NCBI GenBank assembly: GCA_018266255.1
Contig: JAFEAT010000017.1
Span: forward strand, 143,694-207,693
DNA: 64,000 bases
Reading direction: 5' to 3'
Origin: Cyanobacteria bacterium SZAS-4
Lineage (GTDB): Bacteria; Cyanobacteriota; Vampirovibrionia; Obscuribacterales; Obscuribacteraceae
Shown: positions 16,822-23,560 of the stretch, in pieces
Layout of the letters: each line of letters begins with the position of its first letter
Numbering within the stretch: position 1 is the first letter of the stretch
Notes under the pieces: generated by a model
Told to the model about the DNA's origin: nothing
The model's input: the letters and a program-made list of their open reading frames with translations, nothing else
The model's database searches: none
Program-made: the position numbers and the translations under genes

Positions 16822-17325
16822 ATGACACCTGAGGAGTTAAAGGAATTTCTTGACCTGCGACCATTGCCCAAAGAAGGCGGGTTTTTCAAAGAGGTATTCA
16901 GGTCTTCCCAAATTTATCCTCAGAATGCGTTGCCGGCGCGCTACGTCAGTCAAAAGTCGGCAATCACTTCCATCTTTTACATGTTGGAGGCGACAACATT
17001 CTCGGCGTTCCATCGATTGAAATCGGACGAAATTTATCATTTTTATCTTGGCGACCCGGTCGATCTTGTGCTCTTGGATCCAGACGGCTCGATGTTAAAG
17101 GTTACGCTTGGACAAGATATTTTGGCTGGGCACCATCTGCAGTATGCTGTGCCAGGGGGAGTTTGGCAAGCATCGCGCCTTTTGCCTGGTGGTAGTCTTG
17201 CTTTGATGGGCTGCACGGTGGCGCCGGGTTTTGATTTTGACGATTACGAGCATGGCGAGTGGGAATCTCTGGTGCGGCAATTTCCATCGCACCATGCAAC
17301 CATCATGAATTTGACTCGTCGTTAA
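16822..17325 (+). CDS. DUF985-family cupin protein
   Basis: About 167 residues. I prefer the ATG at 16822 (MTPEELKEFLDLRPLPKEGG), which has GAGG upstream, over the ATG at 16795, which touches the divergent SDR start. The protein matches the DUF985 cupin group: GGFFKEVFRS, then SAITSIFYMLEATTFSAFHRLKSDEIYHFYLGDPV and a second cupin motif VPGGVWQASRL. Cupin folds bind metal or sugar-like ligands. The exact reaction of DUF985 proteins is not established. The metal ligands His in FHRL and YHFY are present. Confidence 0.88.
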   Translation: MTPEELKEFLDLRPLPKEGGFFKEVFRSSQIYPQNALPARYVSQKSAITSIFYMLEATTFSAFHRLKSDEIYHFYLGDPVDLVLLDPDGSMLKVTLGQDILAGHHLQYAVPGGVWQASRLLPGGSLALMGCTVAPGFDFDDYEHGEWESLVRQFPSHHATIMNLTRR

Positions 17326-17329
17326 AGCA

Positions 17330-18109
17330 TTACTCGAGTCGCCTTAATACATAGACCAGTCGCATGGATTCTTGTGGATCGAATGGAATGTCGGGATTTA
17401 GCGCACCGAGTTTGGCCACGATTTCGAAAACTTCGCTTTCAACAATCACGGACTCAAGGGCGGATGCTGACCAGGAGCGGAGTATCAAATAATCTTGGTA
17501 ATCAATTTCTTCGCCGCGCAGATCGCCTAAGATGTGTAGTTCGACTTTGCGAATCAACATATCCAAATCGAAGTCATCGTCAGGCGTGCCGAAATCGACA
17601 CGTAAACGAAGATCTTTCATTTCGACGAGCCACGATGATCTTTTTAGAGAAGTTCTATCGACCCAGTTTGGAAAGTGCGCTTCTATGACATAGAGCCCAT
17701 CTTCGTTCAGGTGTCTCCAGGTGGCAAACAAATGACTACGAAGATCGCTTGCGGTATGCAAATGACCAATAGAATTGAGCAATATCATGGCTAAATCATA
17801 TTTGTTCGGAATCGTGTAATCCCGCATGTTGGCAAGGAAAACATTCAGTGTAAGCTCGTTTTCTTTAGCCAGAGCAGCTGCGTAGCGACACATTTCGGTG
17901 CAATTGTCGACCACAGCAGCGTTGTAATTCCTACTCACAAATTCAAGGGCGTGCCGACTGGGACCGGCAGCCAGTTCGAGCACGCTCCGAAGAGGATGAT
18001 TGTGACGAAATCGCTTGTGACATTCGATCAGACCGTCAACATGAGGGCCTATACCGGTGCGGCGAAAGGCAAGATCATAGAGAAAAGGAATTTCGTAAAG
18101 CTTCGGCAT
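17330..18109 (-). CDS. Class I SAM-dependent methyltransferase
   Basis: About 259 residues from the ATG at 18109, which has GGA six bases upstream; a GTG at 18130 is an alternative. The fold begins with LYDLAFRRTGIGPHVDG. The SAM-binding motif I is VLELAAGPSRHALEF, with an Ala-Gly-Pro in place of the usual GxGxG, followed by an acidic end of the second strand in AAVVDNC. Later LAMILLNSIGHL matches motif II. The C-terminal part is rich in beta strands. The substrate is unknown. It ends four bases from the convergent cupin gene. Confidence 0.82.
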   Translation of the reverse strand: MPKLYEIPFLYDLAFRRTGIGPHVDGLIECHKRFRHNHPLRSVLELAAGPSRHALEFVSRNYNAAVVDNCTEMCRYAAALAKENELTLNVFLANMRDYTIPNKYDLAMILLNSIGHLHTASDLRSHLFATWRHLNEDGLYVIEAHFPNWVDRTSLKRSSWLVEMKDLRLRVDFGTPDDDFDLDMLIRKVELHILGDLRGEEIDYQDYLILRSWSASALESVIVESEVFEIVAKLGALNPDIPFDPQESMRLVYVLRRLE

Positions 18110-18273
18110 CAATCCAAACGGCTTAACCACCGCTATACGATAACATCCGACCTTGGATGGGCAGGTGAGAGGCTAGATATAGAACTGGCCACATCGTCGC
18201 ACCCCTTTCAAATTTCGAAAGTCAAACAGGTTCGGCGTTACTCCGCTTAACCAGTCCGCAAAAGTGGACCGTT

Positions 18274-18303
18274 TTGCATTAAAGTATGTGCGTGGTGGAT
18301 AAT
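18274..18303 (+). promoter_or_regulatory. Candidate sigma-70 promoter of the TPR gene
   Basis: TTGCAT at 18274-18279 and GATAAT at 18298-18303 with an 18-base spacer. Transcription would start near 18310, leaving a leader of about 20 bases before the ATG at 18330. The match is good but was judged by eye. Confidence 0.45.
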
Positions 18304-18329
18304 ACTGGGCAGGCTGAGCGGAACCGAAC

Positions 18330-19454
18330 ATGCAGAACGTCAAATTAGACTGGGAAGAACTGCGACAGGCTGGTCAGTTGGCGTTCGTTGAACAGCGGTA
18401 TGAAGATTGCGAGCAAATCTGGCTCGAAGCGCTCGAGTGCGCTAAACAGAACATTCGCGACCTGCAAGAAGCTACCACTAGCTTGGACTTGTCAATTCTC
18501 TACAACACAGTCGGGCAGTACCAGCAGGCTGAACCTAATATTACCCATGCCCTCGAACTGCGCGCGCGCAATTTAGGCGACCAGAGCATTGAGGTTGCCG
18601 AGTGCTTGACGGCTCTTGCGAAAAATCAAGGCTTTCAAGGAAAGATGCACGAATGTGAGCAACTCTATTTGCAGGCTTTGCAAATCAAAGAAAATCTTCT
18701 CGGTCAGGAACATCTCGATGTGGCTGACAGCTTGCAGGAACTAGCCAATTTCTACGCGTCAGTTGGAAACTTTGCAGAGTGCGAGCCACTTATGTTGAAA
18801 GCGCTTGCGATCAAAGAATCCTGCACCGGATCTGTCAGTAAGGAAGTTGCGAACAGTCTAAAAACGCTTGCTCGCATTTACAGAAAACAAGGACGCTTCT
18901 CTGATGCAGACTCGTTTTATCTGAAGACACTGGAAGTGAAAGAGCAGTTGTTAGGAAATGACCACGAAGAGGTTGCTGAAACACTGCGCAGTCTCGCCAA
19001 CAATTACTCCTATCAAGGCAAGTATGCCGAAGCAGAACCGCTCTATAAGCGCTCTTTGGAGATATACGAAAAAAATCCTGAACCGGATCATTCTGAAATC
19101 GCCACCAATCTCCACAACCTGGCAGTGCTCTATTACAAAATGAGCAGAGATGGCGAAGCCGCTATGTTATATCGACGAGCTCTGGAGCTCTTCTCGACTG
19201 TGCTCGGCACAGAGCATCCAGAAGTGGCTACAACACTGCTTTCGATGGCAAAGTTCTACGAAGAGAGAAAGAAGTTCGATAAGGCGTCAACTTTGACGAA
19301 TCTTGCTGTGCAAATCTACGAGAAAAACTATGGGCCTAACCACAAATCTGTTGGCGTTGCGATAAAAGATTTGGCCGAATTGTATAGCGCTCAAGGACGC
19401 ACAATTGAAGCTGAAGATCTGCGCAAGCGTGCCCAGACAATCTTATCTAGCTAA
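18330..19454 (+). CDS. Cytoplasmic kinesin-light-chain-type TPR protein
   Basis: A 374-residue protein built from about eight 42-residue tetratricopeptide repeats. Each has the pattern VAxxLxxLAxxYxxQGKYxEAExLYxRALEI and covers nearly the whole length. There is no signal peptide, so it should be cytoplasmic. Such repeats form an open solenoid that binds peptides or other proteins. The repeats are very regular from about residue 85 on. It is a monocistronic gene with its own promoter-like site and an inverted repeat directly behind it. Confidence 0.9.
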   Translation: MQNVKLDWEELRQAGQLAFVEQRYEDCEQIWLEALECAKQNIRDLQEATTSLDLSILYNTVGQYQQAEPNITHALELRARNLGDQSIEVAECLTALAKNQGFQGKMHECEQLYLQALQIKENLLGQEHLDVADSLQELANFYASVGNFAECEPLMLKALAIKESCTGSVSKEVANSLKTLARIYRKQGRFSDADSFYLKTLEVKEQLLGNDHEEVAETLRSLANNYSYQGKYAEAEPLYKRSLEIYEKNPEPDHSEIATNLHNLAVLYYKMSRDGEAAMLYRRALELFSTVLGTEHPEVATTLLSMAKFYEERKKFDKASTLTNLAVQIYEKNYGPNHKSVGVAIKDLAELYSAQGRTIEAEDLRKRAQTILSS

Positions 19455-19460
19455 TGAAAA

Positions 19461-19483
19461 GCCGATTGCACCAGGCAATCGGC
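19461..19483. terminator. Inverted repeat, probable terminator
   Basis: GCCGATTGC (19461-19469) pairs perfectly with GCAATCGGC (19475-19483) around a five-base loop. On the minus strand the stem is followed by TTTTC, so it may end the lysine-rich microprotein transcript. On the plus strand it lies just after the TPR stop but lacks a T-run. Confidence 0.55.
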
Positions 19484-19535
19484 ATCAATGAAATTAGTAG
19501 TTGGCTGCTTATTTAAGAGTCACCAATGCAACGCG

Positions 19536-19640
19536 TTATTTGTTGCGTTGTTTTTTCTCAGCCTTGTCCAATTTCTTTTCGGCTTTTGTTTTGGCTGGTT
19601 TCTTTTTAGTCTCTTTTTTAGCGTCTTGTCCTTTTCCCAT
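19536..19640 (-). CDS. Lysine-rich microprotein (34 residues)
   Basis: A 34-residue, highly basic peptide beginning MGKGQDAKKETKKKP and ending in repeated EKK units. The ATG at 19640 has GGGAG seven bases upstream and AAAGG nearer, a strong start signal. An inverted repeat with a T-run follows about 50 bases after the stop. Similar short Lys-rich proteins beginning MGKG are annotated in several bacteria, to my knowledge, and their role is unknown. Nucleic acid or ribosome binding is plausible from charge but unproven. A longer open frame upstream of this ATG is probably untranslated. Confidence 0.6.
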   Translation of the reverse strand: MGKGQDAKKETKKKPAKTKAEKKLDKAEKKQRNK

Positions 19641-19889
19641 AACCTTTCTCCCGCTTGACTGGCACTTCTTTGAGTCCATGCTCCTCCCAGCAACCATCTG
19701 ACGTGAGATGTGTGGGCAAGAATCTTTCCTAAAAGAATAGCAGTTTCCTCGGAAGATGAGTGGCAATTAGTCTTCATGGGGTTTTAGCTCGGGAACTTTC
19801 AAAAAATGTGTTCCGTCCTGACAGGCACATCTGGGACCCGCTCCAGTTTTCGAGAGCAAACAATTCGTTTTTACAAAGAGAGAGGAATT

Positions 19890-20456
19890 ATGGCTTACTT
19901 CCTGCGCTATGTTTGCGCCGCTCTGTTAGTTATACTCATGTTTTCAGCGCCGGCGTTTTCATCACCCGTCCGTAAAATCGAAAAGATGTTTCACGGGGTT
20001 GCCTCGTTTTACGCAGACAAGTTCAATGGCAAGAAAACTGCTTCCGGTGATGTTTTCGACAATTCTAAATTAACTTGTGCCCACCGTACTTTGCCATTCG
20101 GCACCAAAATTTTAGTCAAAAATCCAGATACCGGTTCGTGCTGCGAAGTGATCGTCAACGACCGAGGCCCATACGCACACAATCGCGTCGTCGACCTCTC
20201 CAAGGCTGCTGCCAGGAAACTCGGCATAACCGGACTGGGCAAAGTTGTCTGCTACGCAGGCAAGACCGTCGTCAACGCTATCGATGTGGATGGACCGATC
20301 AAGACGTCCAAGACAACCGTTGCTAATGGCGCTACAAACGGTGTGATCGCATCTGCCGTGACCACACAGGGTGCGGACAAGGCCGGGCCACCAGCCGCCT
20401 CTGTAGTAGCCGTGCACCCAGGCGCCGTAGAGAATTCGAAGGTAGCAGCCGACTAG
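19890..20456 (+). CDS. rlpA: RlpA-family septal ring lytic transglycosylase-like protein
   Basis: About 188 residues from the ATG at 19890, preceded by AGAGGAATT and followed by a signal peptide (AYFLRYVCAALLVILMF..AFSS). The mature protein has the double-psi beta-barrel of RlpA: GVASFYADKFNGKKTASGDVF, LPFGTKILVKNP, VIVNDRGPYA with the catalytic-type Asp, and VVDLSKAAARKLG. RlpA enzymes cleave peptidoglycan strands lacking stem peptides. A low-complexity C-terminal tail of about 60 residues replaces the SPOR domain of the E. coli protein. There is no obvious lipobox, so it is probably soluble in the periplasm. Confidence 0.88.
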   Translation: MAYFLRYVCAALLVILMFSAPAFSSPVRKIEKMFHGVASFYADKFNGKKTASGDVFDNSKLTCAHRTLPFGTKILVKNPDTGSCCEVIVNDRGPYAHNRVVDLSKAAARKLGITGLGKVVCYAGKTVVNAIDVDGPIKTSKTTVANGATNGVIASAVTTQGADKAGPPAASVVAVHPGAVENSKVAAD

Positions 20457-20492
20457 TTGGATGCCTTAAGAAGATGATAGAATCCTCGAATC

Positions 20493-21500
20493 ATGACTTC
20501 TGGCGATCCAAAAAGCTATCGTCCCGGACAAAGCATCCTCTGCCGTGTTGAGGCGCAGGAAGCTGGTGGATACGCTGTGACCGTAATGCCTACTGGCATC
20601 AAGGGCTTCCTGCCCAGCCAAGATCCACTGGACATCGGTCGGCAGGTGCCTGCGACTTTCGTTTGCATGAACGGCGACCGTGCGCTACTGACCTTTGCCT
20701 ACATGATCGGAACGACCGAAAGAGTTCAGTTGAGCACCAGCAGCGACTCTATCAATGCGTTCTCCGTCTGGGCTGACTCCTATCCAACCAATATGAAATT
20801 ACGACGAGCAATCGACGTCGTCATGCCCTCTATTGATGGAAACATCCAGACCATGACAAGCAACGAGCGCACCCTTGCCGAGTTGATGAAGCACATCGAA
20901 GACACCAAATTCACAGGGTGCCTGAAAGCTCAAAACGAAGAGCGCCTTTCACGTTCGGCAGCGCTGTTATTCGAAGGACGCGTAGTTGGTTGCATTTATG
21001 GCACCAAAAGTCCAAAGCCAGAGCCTTACACTACTGAAACTGCCATGTACCTGATGATTGGAGATCTGAAGCAAGACGGCACAGAGATTCAGTTGTACAC
21101 GTTGCCCGAAGAAATTATCTTGTCGATGTCGTCGTTATTTTTAGGTATTCCGATTGAAGGATTGCCGGTCTCGAATACTCCGGTTGTTGCTACAGGTTTG
21201 TTGCAAGAATTTGGCAAACGCGGACAAACCGGCTGTCTGACTCTATCTACGGATGGCAGTGGAACAATCTCAGTTAGCTTTGTGCACGCTGGCGAATATA
21301 TTGGATCTTTCCTTGTAGAGAAACAGCAGTTTTTACCGTCGGTTGAATTGCCGTTGCAGTTACCCGGAGAGTACGATAATGCCAGGCTGGATGCGTCATT
21401 CCTGCCAAACGAAATGATTTCCGAGTCGATTCAGTACGGATATATTTTCCACAGAGTGGTAGAAAACTTCCCGAACGTACCGCAGCATTTACGCGGATAG
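20493..21500 (+). CDS. Conserved hypothetical protein with S1-like N-terminus
   Basis: A 335-residue soluble protein. The first 75 residues resemble an S1/OB-type strand set (GQSILCRVEAQEAGGYAVTVM, then GIKGFLPS), as in RNA-binding S1 modules. The rest holds two related segments, one with FTGCLKAQNEERLSRSAALLF and VVGCIYG, the other with GQTGCLTLSTDG and SFVHAGEYIGSF. They look like an internal duplication of a DUF4388/PATAN-like beta-strand domain. I cannot name the family with confidence. It ends one base before the stop of the convergent glucokinase gene. Confidence 0.78.
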   Translation: MTSGDPKSYRPGQSILCRVEAQEAGGYAVTVMPTGIKGFLPSQDPLDIGRQVPATFVCMNGDRALLTFAYMIGTTERVQLSTSSDSINAFSVWADSYPTNMKLRRAIDVVMPSIDGNIQTMTSNERTLAELMKHIEDTKFTGCLKAQNEERLSRSAALLFEGRVVGCIYGTKSPKPEPYTTETAMYLMIGDLKQDGTEIQLYTLPEEIILSMSSLFLGIPIEGLPVSNTPVVATGLLQEFGKRGQTGCLTLSTDGSGTISVSFVHAGEYIGSFLVEKQQFLPSVELPLQLPGEYDNARLDASFLPNEMISESIQYGYIFHRVVENFPNVPQHLRG

Positions 21501-21501
21501 A

Positions 21502-22524
21502 TTACGGTCCCGCCGCGACAACGTGATGGAAAATTCCAGCGTGCATGAGGGCACATCTGGCTGCACCGAGTAGTGCAGTTTTGTCGTTCATGATCACTTT
21601 GATCTGGATAGTCTCGAGTACGTTGCGAAGTCTTCCTTTGTCCAGGAATGCTTCCAGAAAGCGCGGCTCTGAGAGCTTCTTGATCATCTTGGGAGCGATG
21701 CCACCACCGATGTAAATACCACCGGTCGCCATCAACTTCAGCGCTAGATTTCCTGCTTCTGCACCGTAGATATCAGTAAAGATATTCAGTGCTTCGACGC
21801 AAATTGCAGTTTCGCCTTTCAGTCCATGTTCCGAGATAGTCATTGGAATATCTCCAGTCCTGAGCGCATCAGCCAACCAGGCGGGTTCTGGATACTTATT
21901 TCGGTCGCGGAGAAACTCATAGATGTTTTGCAGACCCTGTCCCGACAAAACTCTTTCGTAGCTGACGTGAGTGAACTTATCGTACAGATATTGCAAGAGT
22001 TCGAACTGCAGTGGATTGTTTGGAGCAAAATCGCTATGACCACCTTCTGACGCGAAAGGACGCATCTTTCGGTCTTCCCAGATGATGCCTGCTTCTCCGA
22101 GTCCCGTTCCGGCCGAAATCACACCAACATTGCCGTGTTTTTTTCTATCTCCTTGATTGATGGTGACAAAATCAACATCGGTCAGTTCGTAAATTCCGTG
22201 CGCGTTTGCTTCCAGATCGTTCATTAGTTCGATTTTGTTGAAACCCAGACGCTTAGCCAAAACCGCTGAATCAATCGTCCAGGGCAGATTGGTGGCGTGG
22301 CAAGTTCCATTGACGACCGGTCCAGCTACTGCAATGCATACGTGATTGGCCTGCTGACCAGATTCTTCAATGAATTCGGCAATTAAATCGTGTAGATCTT
22401 TATATCCGTTGCTCGGAAACTGTTTTTGAACGATCAGATTCAGCTTCGTGTCGCGAAGCCCATAGAAAGCCATATTGGCTTTGGTGCCACCAACATCGCC
22501 TGCCAAAATAATGAGATCGTCCAT
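21502..22524 (-). CDS. glk: Glucokinase
   Basis: A 340-residue enzyme of the bacterial Glk family, which phosphorylates glucose with ATP to glucose-6-phosphate. The ATP-binding phosphate 1 loop is LAGDVGGTKANMAFY. Glucose-contact motifs NLPWTID and ELMNDLEANAHGI are present. The phosphate 2 and adenosine motifs appear as VISAGTGLGEAGI and GGIYIGGGIAPK. SEGGHSDFAP is a Glk signature. It is the last gene of the operon tal-pgi, gnd, glk, 28 bases behind gnd, so its product feeds directly into the preceding enzymes. Confidence 0.95.
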   Translation of the reverse strand: MDDLIILAGDVGGTKANMAFYGLRDTKLNLIVQKQFPSNGYKDLHDLIAEFIEESGQQANHVCIAVAGPVVNGTCHATNLPWTIDSAVLAKRLGFNKIELMNDLEANAHGIYELTDVDFVTINQGDRKKHGNVGVISAGTGLGEAGIIWEDRKMRPFASEGGHSDFAPNNPLQFELLQYLYDKFTHVSYERVLSGQGLQNIYEFLRDRNKYPEPAWLADALRTGDIPMTISEHGLKGETAICVEALNIFTDIYGAEAGNLALKLMATGGIYIGGGIAPKMIKKLSEPRFLEAFLDKGRLRNVLETIQIKVIMNDKTALLGAARCALMHAGIFHHVVAAGP

Positions 22525-22552
22525 GAGCTGCTAGATACCAATTGATTAGGAT

Positions 22553-23545
22553 CTACTTCTTAGCGCCGGTAGGCTTCAATTCGATGTGTCCACCGAAGCT
22601 GTGTCGCATGGCCGAGAGAAGTTTGTCGCTGAATGGACTTTGTTGTCTCGATCTAAATCGAGTATAGAGAGCAGCAGAGAGCACTTCGCACGGAACTGCT
22701 TGTTCAATTGCAGCTTGCACGGTCCATCGACCTTCGCCTGAATCTTCAACGTAACCACTGTAATTTTCAAGATTTGGATCGCCGGCTAGAGCTGACGCGG
22801 TTAAGTCCAGAAGCCACGATCCAACGACGCTACCGCGTCTCCAGACTTCCGCGATATCGGCAATATTCAGGTCGTATTGATGATGATCTGGCACTAAATC
22901 AGAGTTTGCGTTGCGGAAAATCTCGAAACCTTCAGCGTAGGCCTGCATGAGACCGTATTCGATACCGTTGTGCACCATTTTTACGAAGTGACCAGAACCT
23001 ACGGGTCCGCAGTGCAAGAAGCCCTCTTCCGCGGTGCTGTCGATTTTCTCGCGACCAGGTGTGCGCTCGATGTTGCCAACGCCCGGTGCCAGTGCTTTCA
23101 GGATCGGATACAGCCCGCGTACGACATCTCTGTCTCCTCCGACCATAAGACAGTAACCACGTTCGAGACCCCATACACCACCGCTGGTGCCAGCGTCGAC
23201 GAAGTTGATGCGTTTGCGTTTCAACTCTTCAGCACGTCTGACGTCATCTTTGAAGTAAGAGTTGCCTCCGTCGATGATCACGTCACCTGGCTCCATGAAG
23301 TTAGCCAGTGCCATGATCGTCTCTTCGGTTGGAGCGCCAGCTGGCACCATAACCCAAACACGACGAGGTTTAGCGAGTTTGCTGATGAAAGATTCAAGCG
23401 AGTCGGCAGCGATAGCGCCTTCTGTTTCAAGTTCTTTGCCTGGTCCTGGTAAGCGGTCGTAAACGACGCATTCGTGACCAGCCTTCATCAGTCGCCGCAC
23501 CATATTGCTGCCCATGCGACCGAGTCCCACCATGCCTAATTGCAT
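22553..23545 (-). CDS. gnd: 6-phosphogluconate dehydrogenase, decarboxylating (short form)
   Basis: A 330-residue enzyme of the shorter GntZ/YqeC-like class; E. coli Gnd has about 470 residues. It oxidatively decarboxylates 6-phosphogluconate to ribulose-5-phosphate. The dinucleotide-binding GLGRMGSNMVRRL is at the N-terminus, followed by VYDRLPGPG with an Asp at the end of the second strand, which suggests NAD rather than NADP. Substrate motifs GTSGGVWGLERGYCLMVGG and the catalytic Lys in HFVKMVHNGIEYG are present. It lies 15 bases after tal-pgi and 28 bases before glk. Confidence 0.95.
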   Translation of the reverse strand: MQLGMVGLGRMGSNMVRRLMKAGHECVVYDRLPGPGKELETEGAIAADSLESFISKLAKPRRVWVMVPAGAPTEETIMALANFMEPGDVIIDGGNSYFKDDVRRAEELKRKRINFVDAGTSGGVWGLERGYCLMVGGDRDVVRGLYPILKALAPGVGNIERTPGREKIDSTAEEGFLHCGPVGSGHFVKMVHNGIEYGLMQAYAEGFEIFRNANSDLVPDHHQYDLNIADIAEVWRRGSVVGSWLLDLTASALAGDPNLENYSGYVEDSGEGRWTVQAAIEQAVPCEVLSAALYTRFRSRQQSPFSDKLLSAMRHSFGGHIELKPTGAKK

Positions 23546-23560
23546 AAGTTTCTCTCTGTT

